Part shown: one piece after another, positions 24,495 through 36,302 of the stretch
How the letters are laid out: each line of letters starts with the position of its first letter
Numbering within the stretch: position 1 is the first letter of the stretch
Assembly (NCBI GenBank): GCA_033807695.1
Contig: CM066311.1
Coordinates: forward strand, 558,001 to 622,000
Length of the DNA: 64,000 nucleotides
From: Daedaleopsis sinensis
Lineage: Eukaryota > Basidiomycota > Agaricomycetes > Polyporales > Polyporaceae
Direction of reading: 5' to 3'
Made by a program: the position numbers and the translations under genes
Notes under the pieces: generated by a model
What the model saw: only the letters and a program-made list of their open reading frames with translations
What the model was told of the DNA's origin: nothing
Database searches by the model: none

Positions 24495-27400
24495 CTCTTT
24501 GTATTGAAACTAATGCATGCGTACCTCTCAGCGCGGTGGAATTACACGGTGACGTTACTTGGTCCGCACCGTACATGACTCTCTCCATTTAGGGCTATCA
24601 AGGCGACCGATATTTAACTGGGTCAGCTGCTTCATAATGACAGCAAGATTGTTGAGCTATCGAAAGTCGACACATATTATGACACTCTGAGCTGAGGGAC
24701 CGCGGTCTCCATTCATTTGTATCGGTAGCCGGGCGGCAAGTGTCGAATAGACCATTAAGTTGGGCGACGTCAAGGCAACCACTACTATCCTACAGGTGAG
24801 TACGGTTCTCAGTGGTTTCATCTCGTAGTTCTTACGCTCATGCTATTTGCACACAGCGTGAATGCTTGTCGACCTGATTCATCACAAGGCGTCGCCGTGC
24901 ACGTTCGCCCGACGCCGGAACAAACGTTCGTGGCGACATTTGCGAGGACTTGCGTGAGACGTAGTTGTTCTTTTCTGGCACGCTTCTGCTGGACTGCACG
25001 CTCCTAAGAGGTCTAGTCAGCCATTGTTGCTAACCTGGCGAGATGGGCGCGCGATAACCGTTGTAGTTCCCAGTCGAGCCTTGCACTGACGAAATGTCGC
25101 TGTCCTCTTTTTCAGGCTCCCTCCGCTATTGTTGTTCCTGTTATCAAGCCCTATGTTGCACAAGGTTCAGAGTGCAACCCCGCCTTGCGCCACAGCGCCC
25201 GCAGGTATGATGCCATATCCTCTCCCGGATCTTGGCCTGTGTAACTAAGGACGCTTCTGTTCTTGTGTGTTTGTATGATCTGCGTATTCTGCACCCTAGA
25301 AGCCTCCTCCTTAGACTCGCCGTGACGCACACAAGCTAAATGTGATGTTGAACGCCACATGCAATCGGCCAGATGTGATAGCGCAGGGAAGTCCAGGAGA
25401 GAGCACTGGAGCGCTCGTACTCAATTGTCCCGATGCCCGGACGTCCGACGAATCGACCTACGCAGCAGGTACGCATGGCCGCATGCCTATATGTTGTACC
25501 CGATATGAACTAACCACAGGAGCCGCAAAAGGGTATCGTGCCCGGCGTTGTACTCCATCTTCTCACGTTCATGTCCCACCTCTCGTACCGAAACCTCCCA
25601 AAACGACGCCTTCTGGCCGGTCCTGCAAGCAGCAACACCCGCGACGAGCTTCTGATGCGAGTGCGGGGCGGGTCGATGTTGATTTGCCCAGTGAAACCGT
25701 ACCCCGAACCGGGTTGTCACCTACACCTTCCTGTCAGGGCCCAGAGTCCAGAGCCGTTGACAGGTGTTCAAAATCGCCGGTGCGTCGCCACTTTTCCTGA
25801 CCGCTGCCCCTCCCAGGCTGTACCCACCCCGGAACCTGCCACGTCGTGATGCAGACTGAGATGGCGCGGGCCTCGTTGCCCCTAGCCGTTCACTTCCGCG
25901 AACGCTAAGGGCACGGCGGCGTGCGCCATCGCGCCATTGCCTCGCCACATGCGAGATCGCCACCGCAAGCCCCCCAATTTATCCAGCTGCGCCCCCGCAT
26001 GACCGTCTGGTCCGCTGCGACCTGGACCCTGTGATGGCGATGAGGGTGCCCGTGCTGGTGCAGCGGGTGCATATATTTCCGGGTCCCCTCAGGTCCACAG
26101 AAGGACTGATCCCTTCGACCGAGCGGGGAAAACAAAAAACAATGACGGGGAGCCTGCGCAGCACGCAGGGCCGCAAGTAACGAGTCTCCGGCCGAGTTGG
26201 GATTTGCGGTGCTTATCGACGCATGCACGAGTGCCGCCGCAAATTTGCAGGGGACTTTCGACTCCGAGTCTGCGGCGGGCGATGGGGCAGTGTCGCGGCG
26301 GGACGGTCATCAGTCCCGGGCACGTGTGCGGGCAGGCCACGTTGTGCGGAGCTCGTCCGCTCGGAATGGCAGACGTGCGGCTGCCTCTCGTCGTCGCCGT
26401 ACTTATCTCCTCTTCGAATGCGCCTTTGTCTTCGTCTTCGGAATCGCAGTGCGCTTCGAGCGGCCACGCGGGAACTTAACGGCGCAAGGTAAGGAATACG
26501 TCTGAGCGCGGCGGAGAAGCCCATCGGAACCTCCGCCCGGGTCGGCGAAGGCAGCCAGGCTGCCCGCGGTGCTTATCGGAACCCATCGCCGAGCCGTGGC
26601 AATGTCAATGTCGGATGCATATACGTAGTACGTACGGGGGCGTGTGCGTGCTGCTATCACGCGCGCACGCCGCGGTCCCTGCTCAGAGTCAAATCGGTGT
26701 TTGCTCTGCGAACTCTCTCTGTGCGCGTGCTCCTGACATATCCGGCTTAGCCCTGGCGTCGCACCCGTCCCGCAGAAATGCCTCCGCACGGTGGCCCTTC
26801 GCGACGACAACGCTGCCTGGATCAGGCGAGCGCATCCCCAGGCTGCGGCCTGCGGGCACGCTCGCGCTCCCCGAGAAGCTGCTCCACTCCTCCACTTTCC
26901 AGCTTTCCATATTGCCAGGACTGCAGGCGGCGAGAACTCCCGGGGAGCGTACACGGGTACACACGCCCGACGCATGGGAGGAGCAAAAAAATCCGTGTGC
27001 CATCACGGGCATCATCCGCGAAGGCCTTCGCCCGTTGCTCTCATGTGCAGCCGCAGGGGAGTGCGTGTGTGCGCCATCTTCTCGGTGCAGCCGCTAGGTT
27101 TCGCGTAATGCTCGTCATGATCGTCCGGCGGTTCTTCAGCGTGGACGCACGGTAGCAGGCTGGCTGACGCTGTTCTTTGGCCCGAGCGGCCTGCGTGCGA
27201 CGGCGGGCGGGCAGCGTGTCGTTGTATACACACACAGCAGGGCCCGGTGTGTGGAAACGGCTTGTCCGACCGACCTGGAGGTGGGAGGAAAATAGCCATG
27301 GGGAGCGCCTTGGCCTGTGAACGGAAATGCCGGACAGCACGGGCGCCTGATGGTTCGCGGGGAAGACGTTCTGAGGATTGACGCGTTCGGTTCAGGGCCC

Positions 27401-28840
27401 GTCTTTGCTGGCTCGCCATGTTATCCCACGACTAGCGTAGGATAAGTTGACGTCAGATGATACTGGCATCGGAATTAAGTAAGTGTTCGCAAGCATGATG
27501 AAAACACCCACAAAGCGTTGGCCGGAAGATATCGATGGTACAGTAGTAGTAGTATTTCAGGTCCAAGACTGGCCTCCACCCATCCGACGTCGACGAAGGT
27601 TCACGGTTGTAACATCATTGTTGATCAGAGCTAAGCGGATTTCTGAGCGGCCATATTGAATGATATGAAAGACCCCGAGCGTCAGAAGGACGCGGCTGCC
27701 GTAGGAGAAGTCACGAAGGGAAACCGTTGTGCTCGACGTGCGTCCTGAGGCCTGAGGGTCTTGCCAGGACAAGTAACAGTGAACGGTAGCCGCATCTGTC
27801 CTGGAGCGGAAGAATCGGGAGAAATCTCTGATCTGATTATTTGGTTCCGTCGGTGATGGTGCCAGCTGCCGCCAGTGTAGCGGGTCGGCTTGCCATCGAT
27901 CCCAGATGTGGCGTTAGGCAGCTGACGCGGTGCAGAGAGCCCTGCACGATCGGGCTGTGAGCTGTAGAGATTGAATATTGAACGTACGACTTACAAGGCT
28001 GCAGGAGAAGACCCTGATCGTCATCGCTACGAGGAGGATTGTAGTATAGAGGTGGTAGCGCCTTGTCCGATGGGAGTGCGAAGCAAGCTCAAGGCGCGCA
28101 GTACAACGATTTCTCGATCAAGCACGGTGTGTTTTTTGCACAACACGGGCCCGCATGATGGGCCGCATCCCATCATGCATCTCGATTGCCCTGCGCCTCC
28201 AACCGGGACGGCATGGGCTGGCTGCCTCCGCTGCAGCGAACGAGGGGAGGCGGGGGCGAGCTCGCTGCCAGTGCTCGCGGGCGTCGAGCAATGTTTTGAC
28301 GTCGTCTCACGCAAATTGGGCGGGGATTTGGCGGAGACGTAATCAGACAAGGAGGAGTAATCCGGGCGGTAGCGGGGGAGAACCGTGACCTGGCGGCCGC
28401 CCTGTGTCCTCAGCGCTGGGCTGGTACTGCCCGTTTTGAACAGGCTTATCGTCCAAGAAATATGGCAGGAATTAGCGAGATTACTCGATTCCGCCGATTC
28501 GGGTAAGTCTCGAAGGCCCTAAACGCCACGGATGCGGAGTTGGCAGTCGTTCACACCTGCTCTCGCGGCCGCTATAAGACGTATGTAATCTCCCACCGAT
28601 TCTCTATTTGCGACACCCCTCCTCCATCACTTGCCCGGCTCTCAGTGACTCCCCTCTCCGTCCGCTGCAGCATCTGAACTCCTGCCACATTCGGTTTTCC
28701 CTGCCATGCCTCCAGAACGCGTCCGTCTCTCGAAGCGCACTGCCAACCAAGGTACACCTGTGCGATGATCGACGCTGCAGGGCTGTGACTGATAAAGCCT
28801 CCGGCCAGATGTTCAACTGACGTCCACCAGCTCAGTCGAC
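24495..28840. other. 4.3-kb gene-free region upstream of the HMG-box gene
   Basis: It is AT-rich to about 25.3 kb, then strongly GC-rich to about 27.4 kb, where frames of 60-190 codons overlap on all frames without any domain. The last 280 bp contain a TATAAG at about 28574 followed by a pyrimidine-rich stretch, a likely core promoter, and a 10-bp palindrome at 28153-28178. It is best read as an extended regulatory region or non-coding transcript unit. Confidence 0.45.
28153..28178. repeat. Perfect 10-bp inverted repeat upstream of the HMG-box gene
   Basis: GCATGATGGG (28153-28162) and CCCATCATGC (28169-28178) are separated by six bases. It lies about 660 bp before the HMG-box start codon. 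It could be a dimer-binding site or an RNA hairpin; nothing in the sequence decides. Confidence 0.6.
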
Positions 28841-30299
28841 ATGTCCGCGCAGAGCATCGCGTTCGCCCCGAATGTCACCCCCGGCACGTTCAACGATCCC
28901 CCGAGTCCGTCCACGGATTCCTCAGCGGACTCCCTCCTCTTCCCCGCCAACGCCGACGGCACCCAAGCACCCCGCCGCGCGGCGCACGCGAAGAAGAAGC
29001 CCGAGAATCATATTCCCCGCCCTCCGAATGCGTTCATCCTCTTCCGCTCGTCCTTCATCAAGAACCAGCACGTCTCCTCCGAGGTCGAGACCAACCACAG
29101 CACGCTGTCCAAGATCATCGGACTCACCTGGCAGAACCTCCCGCACGACGAGCGGCAGATCTGGCACGCCAAAGCCAAGGCCGCACTCGAAGAGCACAAA
29201 CGCAAGTTCCCCCAGTATGCCTTCCGACCGTTGCATACGAAAGGGAAAACACCGACGGAGAAGCGAAAGGTGAGGGAGGTGGAACCCAAGGACCTAAAGC
29301 GCTGCGAGAAGATAGCGCAGCTCCTCATCGAGGGCAAGAAGGGTGCGGACCTCGACGCCGCGATCCAGGAGTTCGACCGTCACCACGTACCCGAGGTCGT
29401 CACCCGGTTCGAGGCGCCGATCACTGCGCGCCATTACCGACGGTCGTCGTCTGCGCCTGTGCCCGATACCGAGCACTCGAACGCGCCCTTCCTCAGTCCG
29501 GAACCGTCGACGCCCTCGAAGCGGAAGAGCATCCTCCGTTCCTGCAGTTCGCAACCCGAGGCGCCCCGCACGCCGGCGTACGAGTGCCCGACCTCGTCGT
29601 CGCCGCCGCCCTCGGAGGCGGACACCGAGAGCGATGTGTACAGCTCACCGTCGTCGCCATACGATCACACTTCCCCGTCATACTCGCTCGCTACCCCCAA
29701 TCCTTCCTTTGTGAGTAGTCCGGGTATTTTTCGAGGGTGTCCGCGCTGACCAGTATCTGCAGGATTTCAGCACATTCTCTTTCGACACAAGCGCGTCCTC
29801 CGCGATATCCTTCGAGCCCTGCTCTCCCCTCGATCAGCAGAGCGTCTTCGAGGTGTACTCACCAGATTCGCAAGAATCCTGCATGTCCGCCTCGGATATG
29901 TTCTCTTCCGGCTGCCTCACCATCGACACCTCCTTCGTCGACATGGACAGCAACTGGTCCTCCTCGCCGCTCTCTAGCATCCCCGGCACCCCGCAGATGT
30001 ATTCTGCTGTGCAGACGCCCTGCGATACCTCCGTCCTCGACAGCTATCTTCCATTGAGCGACGTGTACGATCCGTCCGCGGAGTACTTACCTCAGCATCC
30101 GCACCATCATGAGAGCCACCTCTACGCCTCGGGCATGCCCGCCTACTGCACACCCACGGACGTCGACATGGGCTATGGAGTCCAGGACTTCGGGAGCGTT
30201 CCGCCCAAATGCGACTTCTCGAGCTTCTACGGCCGTCCGGCGCTGGATCCCGTGGAGGGCGCATTCGCGCCGAGCTACGTGCCCACGTTCGCGATTTAG
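28841..30299 (+). CDS. HMG-box (MATA_HMG-type) transcription factor
   Basis: Two exons, 28841-29710 and 29763-30299, give 468 aa. The HMG box covers residues 59-130: IPRPPNAFILFRSSFIKNQ, TLSKIIGLTWQNLPHDERQIW, then AKAALEEHKRKFPQYAFRP. It is of the sequence-specific fungal mating-type/Rox1-like class, preceded by a basic patch (AHAKKKPENH). The region behind the box includes a charged helix (LKRCEKIAQLLIEGKKGADL), then a Ser/Pro-rich part and an acidic/aromatic C-terminal region likely to activate transcription. Related basidiomycete proteins control mating, fruiting or pheromone response, but no pheromone or homeodomain genes lie here, so this is not evidence for a mating locus. The single 52-nt intron lies after the serine-rich part. 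Confidence 0.9.
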
Positions 30300-33200
30300 A
30301 ACGCTTCCCTCCCACTTACCACTCGTTATTCTGTTTATTGCTATCTCACCCCGCTCCGCTCCGTCCAGTTACCAGTTATCGTCGCGCAATCCACCGCAGA
30401 CTGCCCCGACCCCTTCCCCCGGTCGGCCTCCCCCAGGTGAGGTCGTTCCTCCTCGTCTCCGTCTGGCGTTCTGTCGTCCTGCGAAGTTCCGTGCCCGTGT
30501 ACAACTGTATCATAGCCCGCGACGCGTCGCGCTGTATCCATTATCTCGGGCGCCCCCGGCGGCGGCCCACGGCTCTGTGGAGGTGTAGTCGTCAACGTTT
30601 TCCCAACACATAGCTAGCAGGACCATTGGCCGCACATCGACACTTACCCACTAGGTTATTTCCGCGTCCCGGATCTTTATTCTGTAAATACGTTCAGAAC
30701 TCGCGCAATACATACATGCTTCGGAGAGCTCACCGTGGCACGCCGCAGCCTGGTGTTCAGCGCTCAGCAGCTGGATGGAGCCTGGGAGCGACGGGCGGAC
30801 CCCGTGCGCTGCGCTTGTGCGGGCTTCGCTCGTCAAAGTGCCTTTGCACCCCAATTTCGGCGCAGGAGCATATGGTCGGGAAGCGTGCGCGGTGGAACTC
30901 TCCGCGCGATTGGTTCGGGACGGTTCCTGGGGAAGCCGAGAGCGGGACGGAGGCTTGATTGAGGGACTCGGCGCAAGGGTGCGCCGAGAGCGAGCCCGCG
31001 GGCATCAGGCCCGGACGCGTCCGATGGTGGTGATTTACCCAAAGTTGTAAGGTTAGGTTTTATGTCAGCACAGCGGGCGCGCAGGAGGGGCTCCAGACAT
31101 ACCCTTCCATCAGCACCCAGAGCGTCATCCGACGCGCTGAATACAAGGCGTGGTATTCGCCTACAAGGACGAACGCTGGCGTGTAGCTCCCTGGTCTCAG
31201 CCTTGCCGTTGCCATGGATAGATGTTCGAAGAGTGGGCTCGAAGGCGACGGAGATGAGAGGACGCTCGCGCCGGGGTCTGAGCGCATTAGCGTAATGCGC
31301 AACCTTGCCCGACTGAGAAGAGGAGCGCACCCTGCCTTGTTCTCAGCATGCTCAGCAGGTGCGGGCATAGAGTGCCACGGAGAAACAGAGCTGCCCCATG
31401 GACAGGCCGGCTCCCATGCTCAAGAGAGCGTTCAGGCGAACGCCCCGTGGCTTCCCTGCATATCGAGAGACAACTGAGAAAAACGACGCCGACGAGGGAT
31501 CGGTCTCGCGGATGCATATCGCGTGCACATAGCAGGCATGGTCGGGAAATGCTGATCGGATTAAGGGTAGGTCGATACATATCGACGGAGGTCTTTTACG
31601 ACATGAGCACCTGCACGATAACTGTGAGCTGGCACATGCTACGCGTGAGACGTCAAGAGACGGACCATTGTGGCGTTGCGTGTAATCCGACGCCCTTGTC
31701 GACTAAGCGCGACCTGGCGCGTGCGTGCCCATGATGTCGGCGATATAGGCAACATTGTTACGCGAATAGCAAACGAGGGGGAATTGGGTGGGGCGATGGG
31801 CAATCGGGACAAATATTCTTGAACGATCGTGAGAGCAAGAATCACGCACAAGTAATGGGCTCGCGCTGTCATCCGCGTAATCCGCTCGGTATCTTCCCGT
31901 GAGTGTTGTCGTAGGCCGTCCAGAAGGCCACGAGAAGGCCGGGGACATCGTTGGATGAACGCGGGAACAGACATGGTCCAGGGAGCATTGAGTGACGAGT
32001 GCCGATATGCAGCGCCTCGGAGGCATTATCCCGAGAAGATCAAAGAAGTCGGTGCGCAAGACACAGACGACATCGATGACACTTGAGCGAAGCAGATAGC
32101 GCACGCCAACGTCCAAGGATATAGGGAAGACTTGAGGCCATGAGAGGGATGTCCAGACTCTGAACCAAGACGTTCGGTCGGAGGGGGGGTTATATGTTGA
32201 GTTTTGCACGAACAAACAACATCCCGCCCGTGAGAGGAACGATCACCACTCCTCTCGAGCGCGAGAGCTAGTGCGACATCGAGGTGGCAAAGAGGGCAGA
32301 ACGAGGCGGTTTGTGGGCGTACTTCCCCATACACGAGGCTCCGCGTGTAGTGAGCGCCCTCGGGTATCGATTTTATGTTGCTAGAGAGGAGAGTCGAAGC
32401 GACGACATATGTAGCGAGATTTTGTGCCCTTGAAGAGTCCGTAGAGTTATGAGAGGACTTCATGTACAGGTGCAGATGCCCTATAAGATGCTCGAGCGAT
32501 CAATTCCTCAAACTGACAATGAAAATGCATTGCACTCACTGCAAATATTGACGATCACCTCGACACGGGAATACAACGAGGCCCATGTTGAGATGAACGC
32601 CGCCCAGTCGAGAGTAACGGATCCACATCGGCAAACACATCTTGCAGGAACTCATTCAACCGTTGACCAACTACGATGCGGAAGATACCTTGACACTAGT
32701 CAGGAGAGTTGCGAAGAGCAGCCAAGTGATGAGGAGAGCGGCCAGAGTCTCGGGGGTTGGTGGAAGGTTAGTGTGCGAGAAGAGCGTTGTACGGTTTGAT
32801 GTATATGGGGCAGCGTCAAGATAGGGCGCTGCGGTGTGGTCGGCCACAACGAGGCCTTGCGTGTCAAGATGAGGGCGTTAGGGTTGTACATGAGGCCATC
32901 TGTGAAGCGTGAAGTGGTGTGAAGAGAACATCGCGACCAGAATAGTAGCGAGCTTCTCACTGCCTGTGCCAAACGTTAGAGGTACGGTGGTGGTGACGCG
33001 GCAGGATACGATGATCAATTCTGAGAGTTGAGCCATCTAGACAGGGACACCACGAAGGAACGCACCATCCTGCATGTCATAGTACGTAGTGCGCAGCGTC
33101 ACCAGTTGCAGCAGGCTGTCTGTACGGATCATCAGATACTATCATCTTGGAGAGGATGTCATAAGACGCGCGCAGACGTACCTACCAACGATGGAATCAG

Positions 33201-35194
33201 GATAGGAGCGGGGCAGTGTGGCCCCGCATGCTTTGCGGTAGTGACTGACCATCTTGACGTCCAGGACAGAGCTCGGCCTTCAGAGATGCGGAGACCAATA
33301 AATAGGCCATGGATACTCGCAAGTTGCCCTTTTGGAGCATGCATTCACGGGGCCGACTATACAGCCTCGCGTTCTAAAAAGGAATGTGAGGAGGAATACA
33401 CGCGGATGCGTTACGTGAGCTCACCGGCGTTGGAGAGGCTGCATCAAAGTCCCGGGACTGAGATGTAAGCTCGTAGTAGTCGTCTTATAGAGATGTTGCT
33501 GAATCGTACGGCCATCCAAGCCTTCAATAGATAGAGTGAGCAAGGGAGCATCCAGACACGTTTTTACCAAGCGCAGAGCATGATTAAATGATGACCTACC
33601 AGAGAGCCACGTCTGCCCCTCCGTGTAGCGTGCTCCCACCGCACAGACCTGCTGACGGTTTAGCTAAAGGAATGTCAATACTAGGAGAGACTTTGTCCAA
33701 TACCAATGCTCAAGCTTTGAGCCCCTGATCCATTCTAGCAGTTTCCGGGCTCGATGGTCTGCTCTCAGATTGCAAGTGTACGTCTAGATGGCAGAGTGGA
33801 GGGGGTTTGGTTGGGCGGTCGACGGTCGTGGTCGTGAACAAGACCGGTGAGACCTCTGAAAGGTCAAGGATTGGAAGAGCCACTCAAGTGGCGGGGAGTC
33901 GGCCATTGCCGAACATGGATCAAGGACGGTGTGTAGCACGTGTGCCTCCGTCCGACTTTACCCGAAGTCAAACAAGTCTCGTTCCCGGTTGCCAACCGAA
34001 CAGGCTTACTCCGTGACCATGTCTCTACTAGTACGACCGTGACAATTGGGTGGCTTTGGCTCCTGACTTACACTTCTCAAGATCTCACTCTGAAGCCTTG
34101 TGCTAGGCAGTTGTATAGGCAGTGTGTCGGTTGTCGTGGAGAAAGTAGCACGCTCATTTGTGACAGCAGTTTTCGTAAGTAGTGCTCGATAGTATCCCAT
34201 CTTTCGTAAACTCGACAGTTGGCAGGAGAGCTCTGTACAATTCAAGGTATGTTGAATGCTCTCGCTTGCATTTAAAGGAGCTGACACGTAAATGGAACTC
34301 CTTTCAGTGGCTGGTGCCGCCAGGAAATCGACACTCCATGCGTGTATGAGCAATAAGAAATACGGTTGCTGCTATATGCTATGTTACTCTGGTTTCTGGA
34401 GACAGGACCTATAGTCGAGACCATTAGAAGGATCTGAGGTGAGCTATCAACCGATTCTTGTCCACGTAACGCAAGACACTCAGACGTCCTCTCCATGGCG
34501 GTGATGGCATCGGCCGAATGACAGGAAGCGTGTGTAGGTATGTACTGCCATTCAAAGACCCTTCTCTCCAATCTGATCGGGGCAAGCAATCATATAGCAT
34601 TGACGAGAATGTTGCAGTCATGAGTGACTATCTGCTGACGTGGCGGCTCTTGTCGTGGCAGAGCTTGATCAGGATCAGGCCTCCCCGGTCTGTTGGAATG
34701 CTGGAGTCCGCCCCAACAATCTCGCGATTACTAGCTTCCTAACGTGGTGTCATAGTATGTGCATACTTCGTGTGCCTCTGACTGGCCAGACTGTCGTGCG
34801 CTCACCAGGGTCCAGGTTCAGACGGCACTATTGGGAGCAGATAGATATTTGGTCTGTAACGCAGTACTCCGAAATCGTCGTTGTTCACGCCATACACCCG
34901 CCATTGAAACGCAGTAGCGATCGTGATCAACGATGAATATTTCTGTTGCACAGGTGAGCGAGATGTGGGGATATGGTTTCTGACATTCGCTGATGATATT
35001 CGCGCATTGTTGTTGACTCCTCCAGCACAGGGGGCATAGGACTAACCTGTCCATCCGAGTCTAGACTTGAGCCACAGGGCATCCTGGGTTATTGATACAG
35101 TCGTAAGGTTCCTTCGGGCATTGACTCCAGCGACTCTACTACCGTGAGGGTTTGGCCCCCGACTCGAAATTCTGATCTTCACCTTTACAGACCG
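30300..35194. other. 4.9-kb region without a convincing gene
   Basis: It starts with the 3' region of the HMG-box gene. Open frames up to about 170 codons occur on the minus strand at 31.7-32.5 kb and on both strands at 30.6-31.4 kb. One minus-strand segment near 32.4 kb reads NLATYVVASTLL, faintly like the first helix of DUF6533 proteins, but no later motif follows convincingly. From 33.4 kb on the sequence is AT-richer with only short frames. It may contain decayed genes. Confidence 0.35.
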
Positions 35195-35214
35195 CTTACC
35201 TTGGGTCAGTTGCG

Positions 35215-35505
35215 CCTCTGCTTGCGCGCTATGGATTATAACATCCGCTCACAAGCAGCACATTGACAGCCATCTACATCGTCGGCGCCCCGCTCGCCGC
35301 GATCCACGAAGTATGTCTTGCTTCTGAGCGATTTCACAATACTCATCTGTCGCTCACGGTTCAACGACATGATGATCAGCTGGATATCCCAGCACGCCAC
35401 TGAACGCCTCTCCGATCTTCTTACCAGACCCCACACACTGCCTCAACTGTCACAGTGATTGTGGCGCACGTTAGGCTCGAACAACGCGAAGTCGACGAGC
35501 CGCAT
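35215..35505 (+). pseudogene. Decayed DUF6533 gene fragment
   Basis: Three pieces match exons of the DUF6533 gene 2 kb downstream, in the same order and strand. At about 35259-35312 lies a copy of the exon beginning CACATTG and ending at a GTATGT donor. At 35361-35390 NDMMISWIS matches TDMMISWIS. At 35441-35500 a TVTVIV and REVDE segment corresponds to STVIVSRFMLELREVD. Before it, LLARYGL followed by a stop sits where RDGTVYF should be. No start, no DUF6533 signature helix and several stops mean this is a relic of a tandem copy. Confidence 0.6.
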
Positions 35506-36302
35506 CTCAGTCACTTTCCCGACGGCACGTCGTGTTGACCTATGACATGTTCCCCCAGGTGCCACCCTGGCAGTACACTGGTATGAGCTTCAAGCTCACG
35601 CCCGTTCTCCGGTGCTTGCCGCGGTGCTTACTTTTTCGGAGCCTCGCAGATCGTCCATCATCGTCTGCGGCACCGCAACTTCGATGTCATGCTATTATGG
35701 GCAGCCCGCCGTTCTGCCGGTGCCCTCAATACTAAGCTCATCACCACCGGTTCTGGGCTACATCACCGCTTCCCTGTGGTGAGTTCGAGAAGGAGAAGCT
35801 GCGTACAGTCGAGCGCTGTTATTGACCGTGACAGAATTTAATCTTTCTTCTGAAGTAAAACGCTCATGTGATCTTGGGATCACTACTATCCAGGACAAAC
35901 CTCATCCTTACTCCACTAGGTGTATGCAATGCCAATATGTGGTCGTCAAATCCCCACACGGTGACACACGGCCATCAACGCGGGCGCCAGCGCAAGTCCT
36001 TACTATACTACGAGGCAGAAAACTACGTCGACAGGACAGATACGCACCAGAAAACCCCATAAAGCTCAGCACGTACCGCGTGGGCGCGGACAGCGGTGAT
36101 GACCGAGTGGAGAAGTGGACGTAGGCTGTGCTATTGAGTTGTGATTCTACTTCACCCCGGCTCCGACTGACTATATCCTCATCTCTTTACATGCGACTAA
36201 GCTCCGACGTTCCCAATCTATGACGGTATATAAATTCGATATCCAGTACGGGGCTCGTGCGGCTCCCCTCGCGCCCCTCCTCAGACCTGAACGTCGCCAA
36301 GT
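35506..36302. other. Spacer between the DUF6533 relic and the second DUF6533 gene
   Basis: No gene recognised. A TATATAAA box lies at about 36227, some 75 bp before the first usable start region of the downstream gene and on the right strand, and is a good core-promoter candidate. Confidence 0.4.

Noticed and set aside
28841..30299. HMG-box gene as part of a mating-type locus
   Set aside because: No pheromone, pheromone receptor or homeodomain pair lies nearby; the HMG class alone does not define a basidiomycete mating locus.
31639..32463. Possible third or fourth DUF6533 gene on the minus strand
   Set aside because: One hydrophobic segment (NLATYVVASTLL) is suggestive, but the LYD signature, Asn-Arg-Tyr motif and RDG motif could not be found in any frame.
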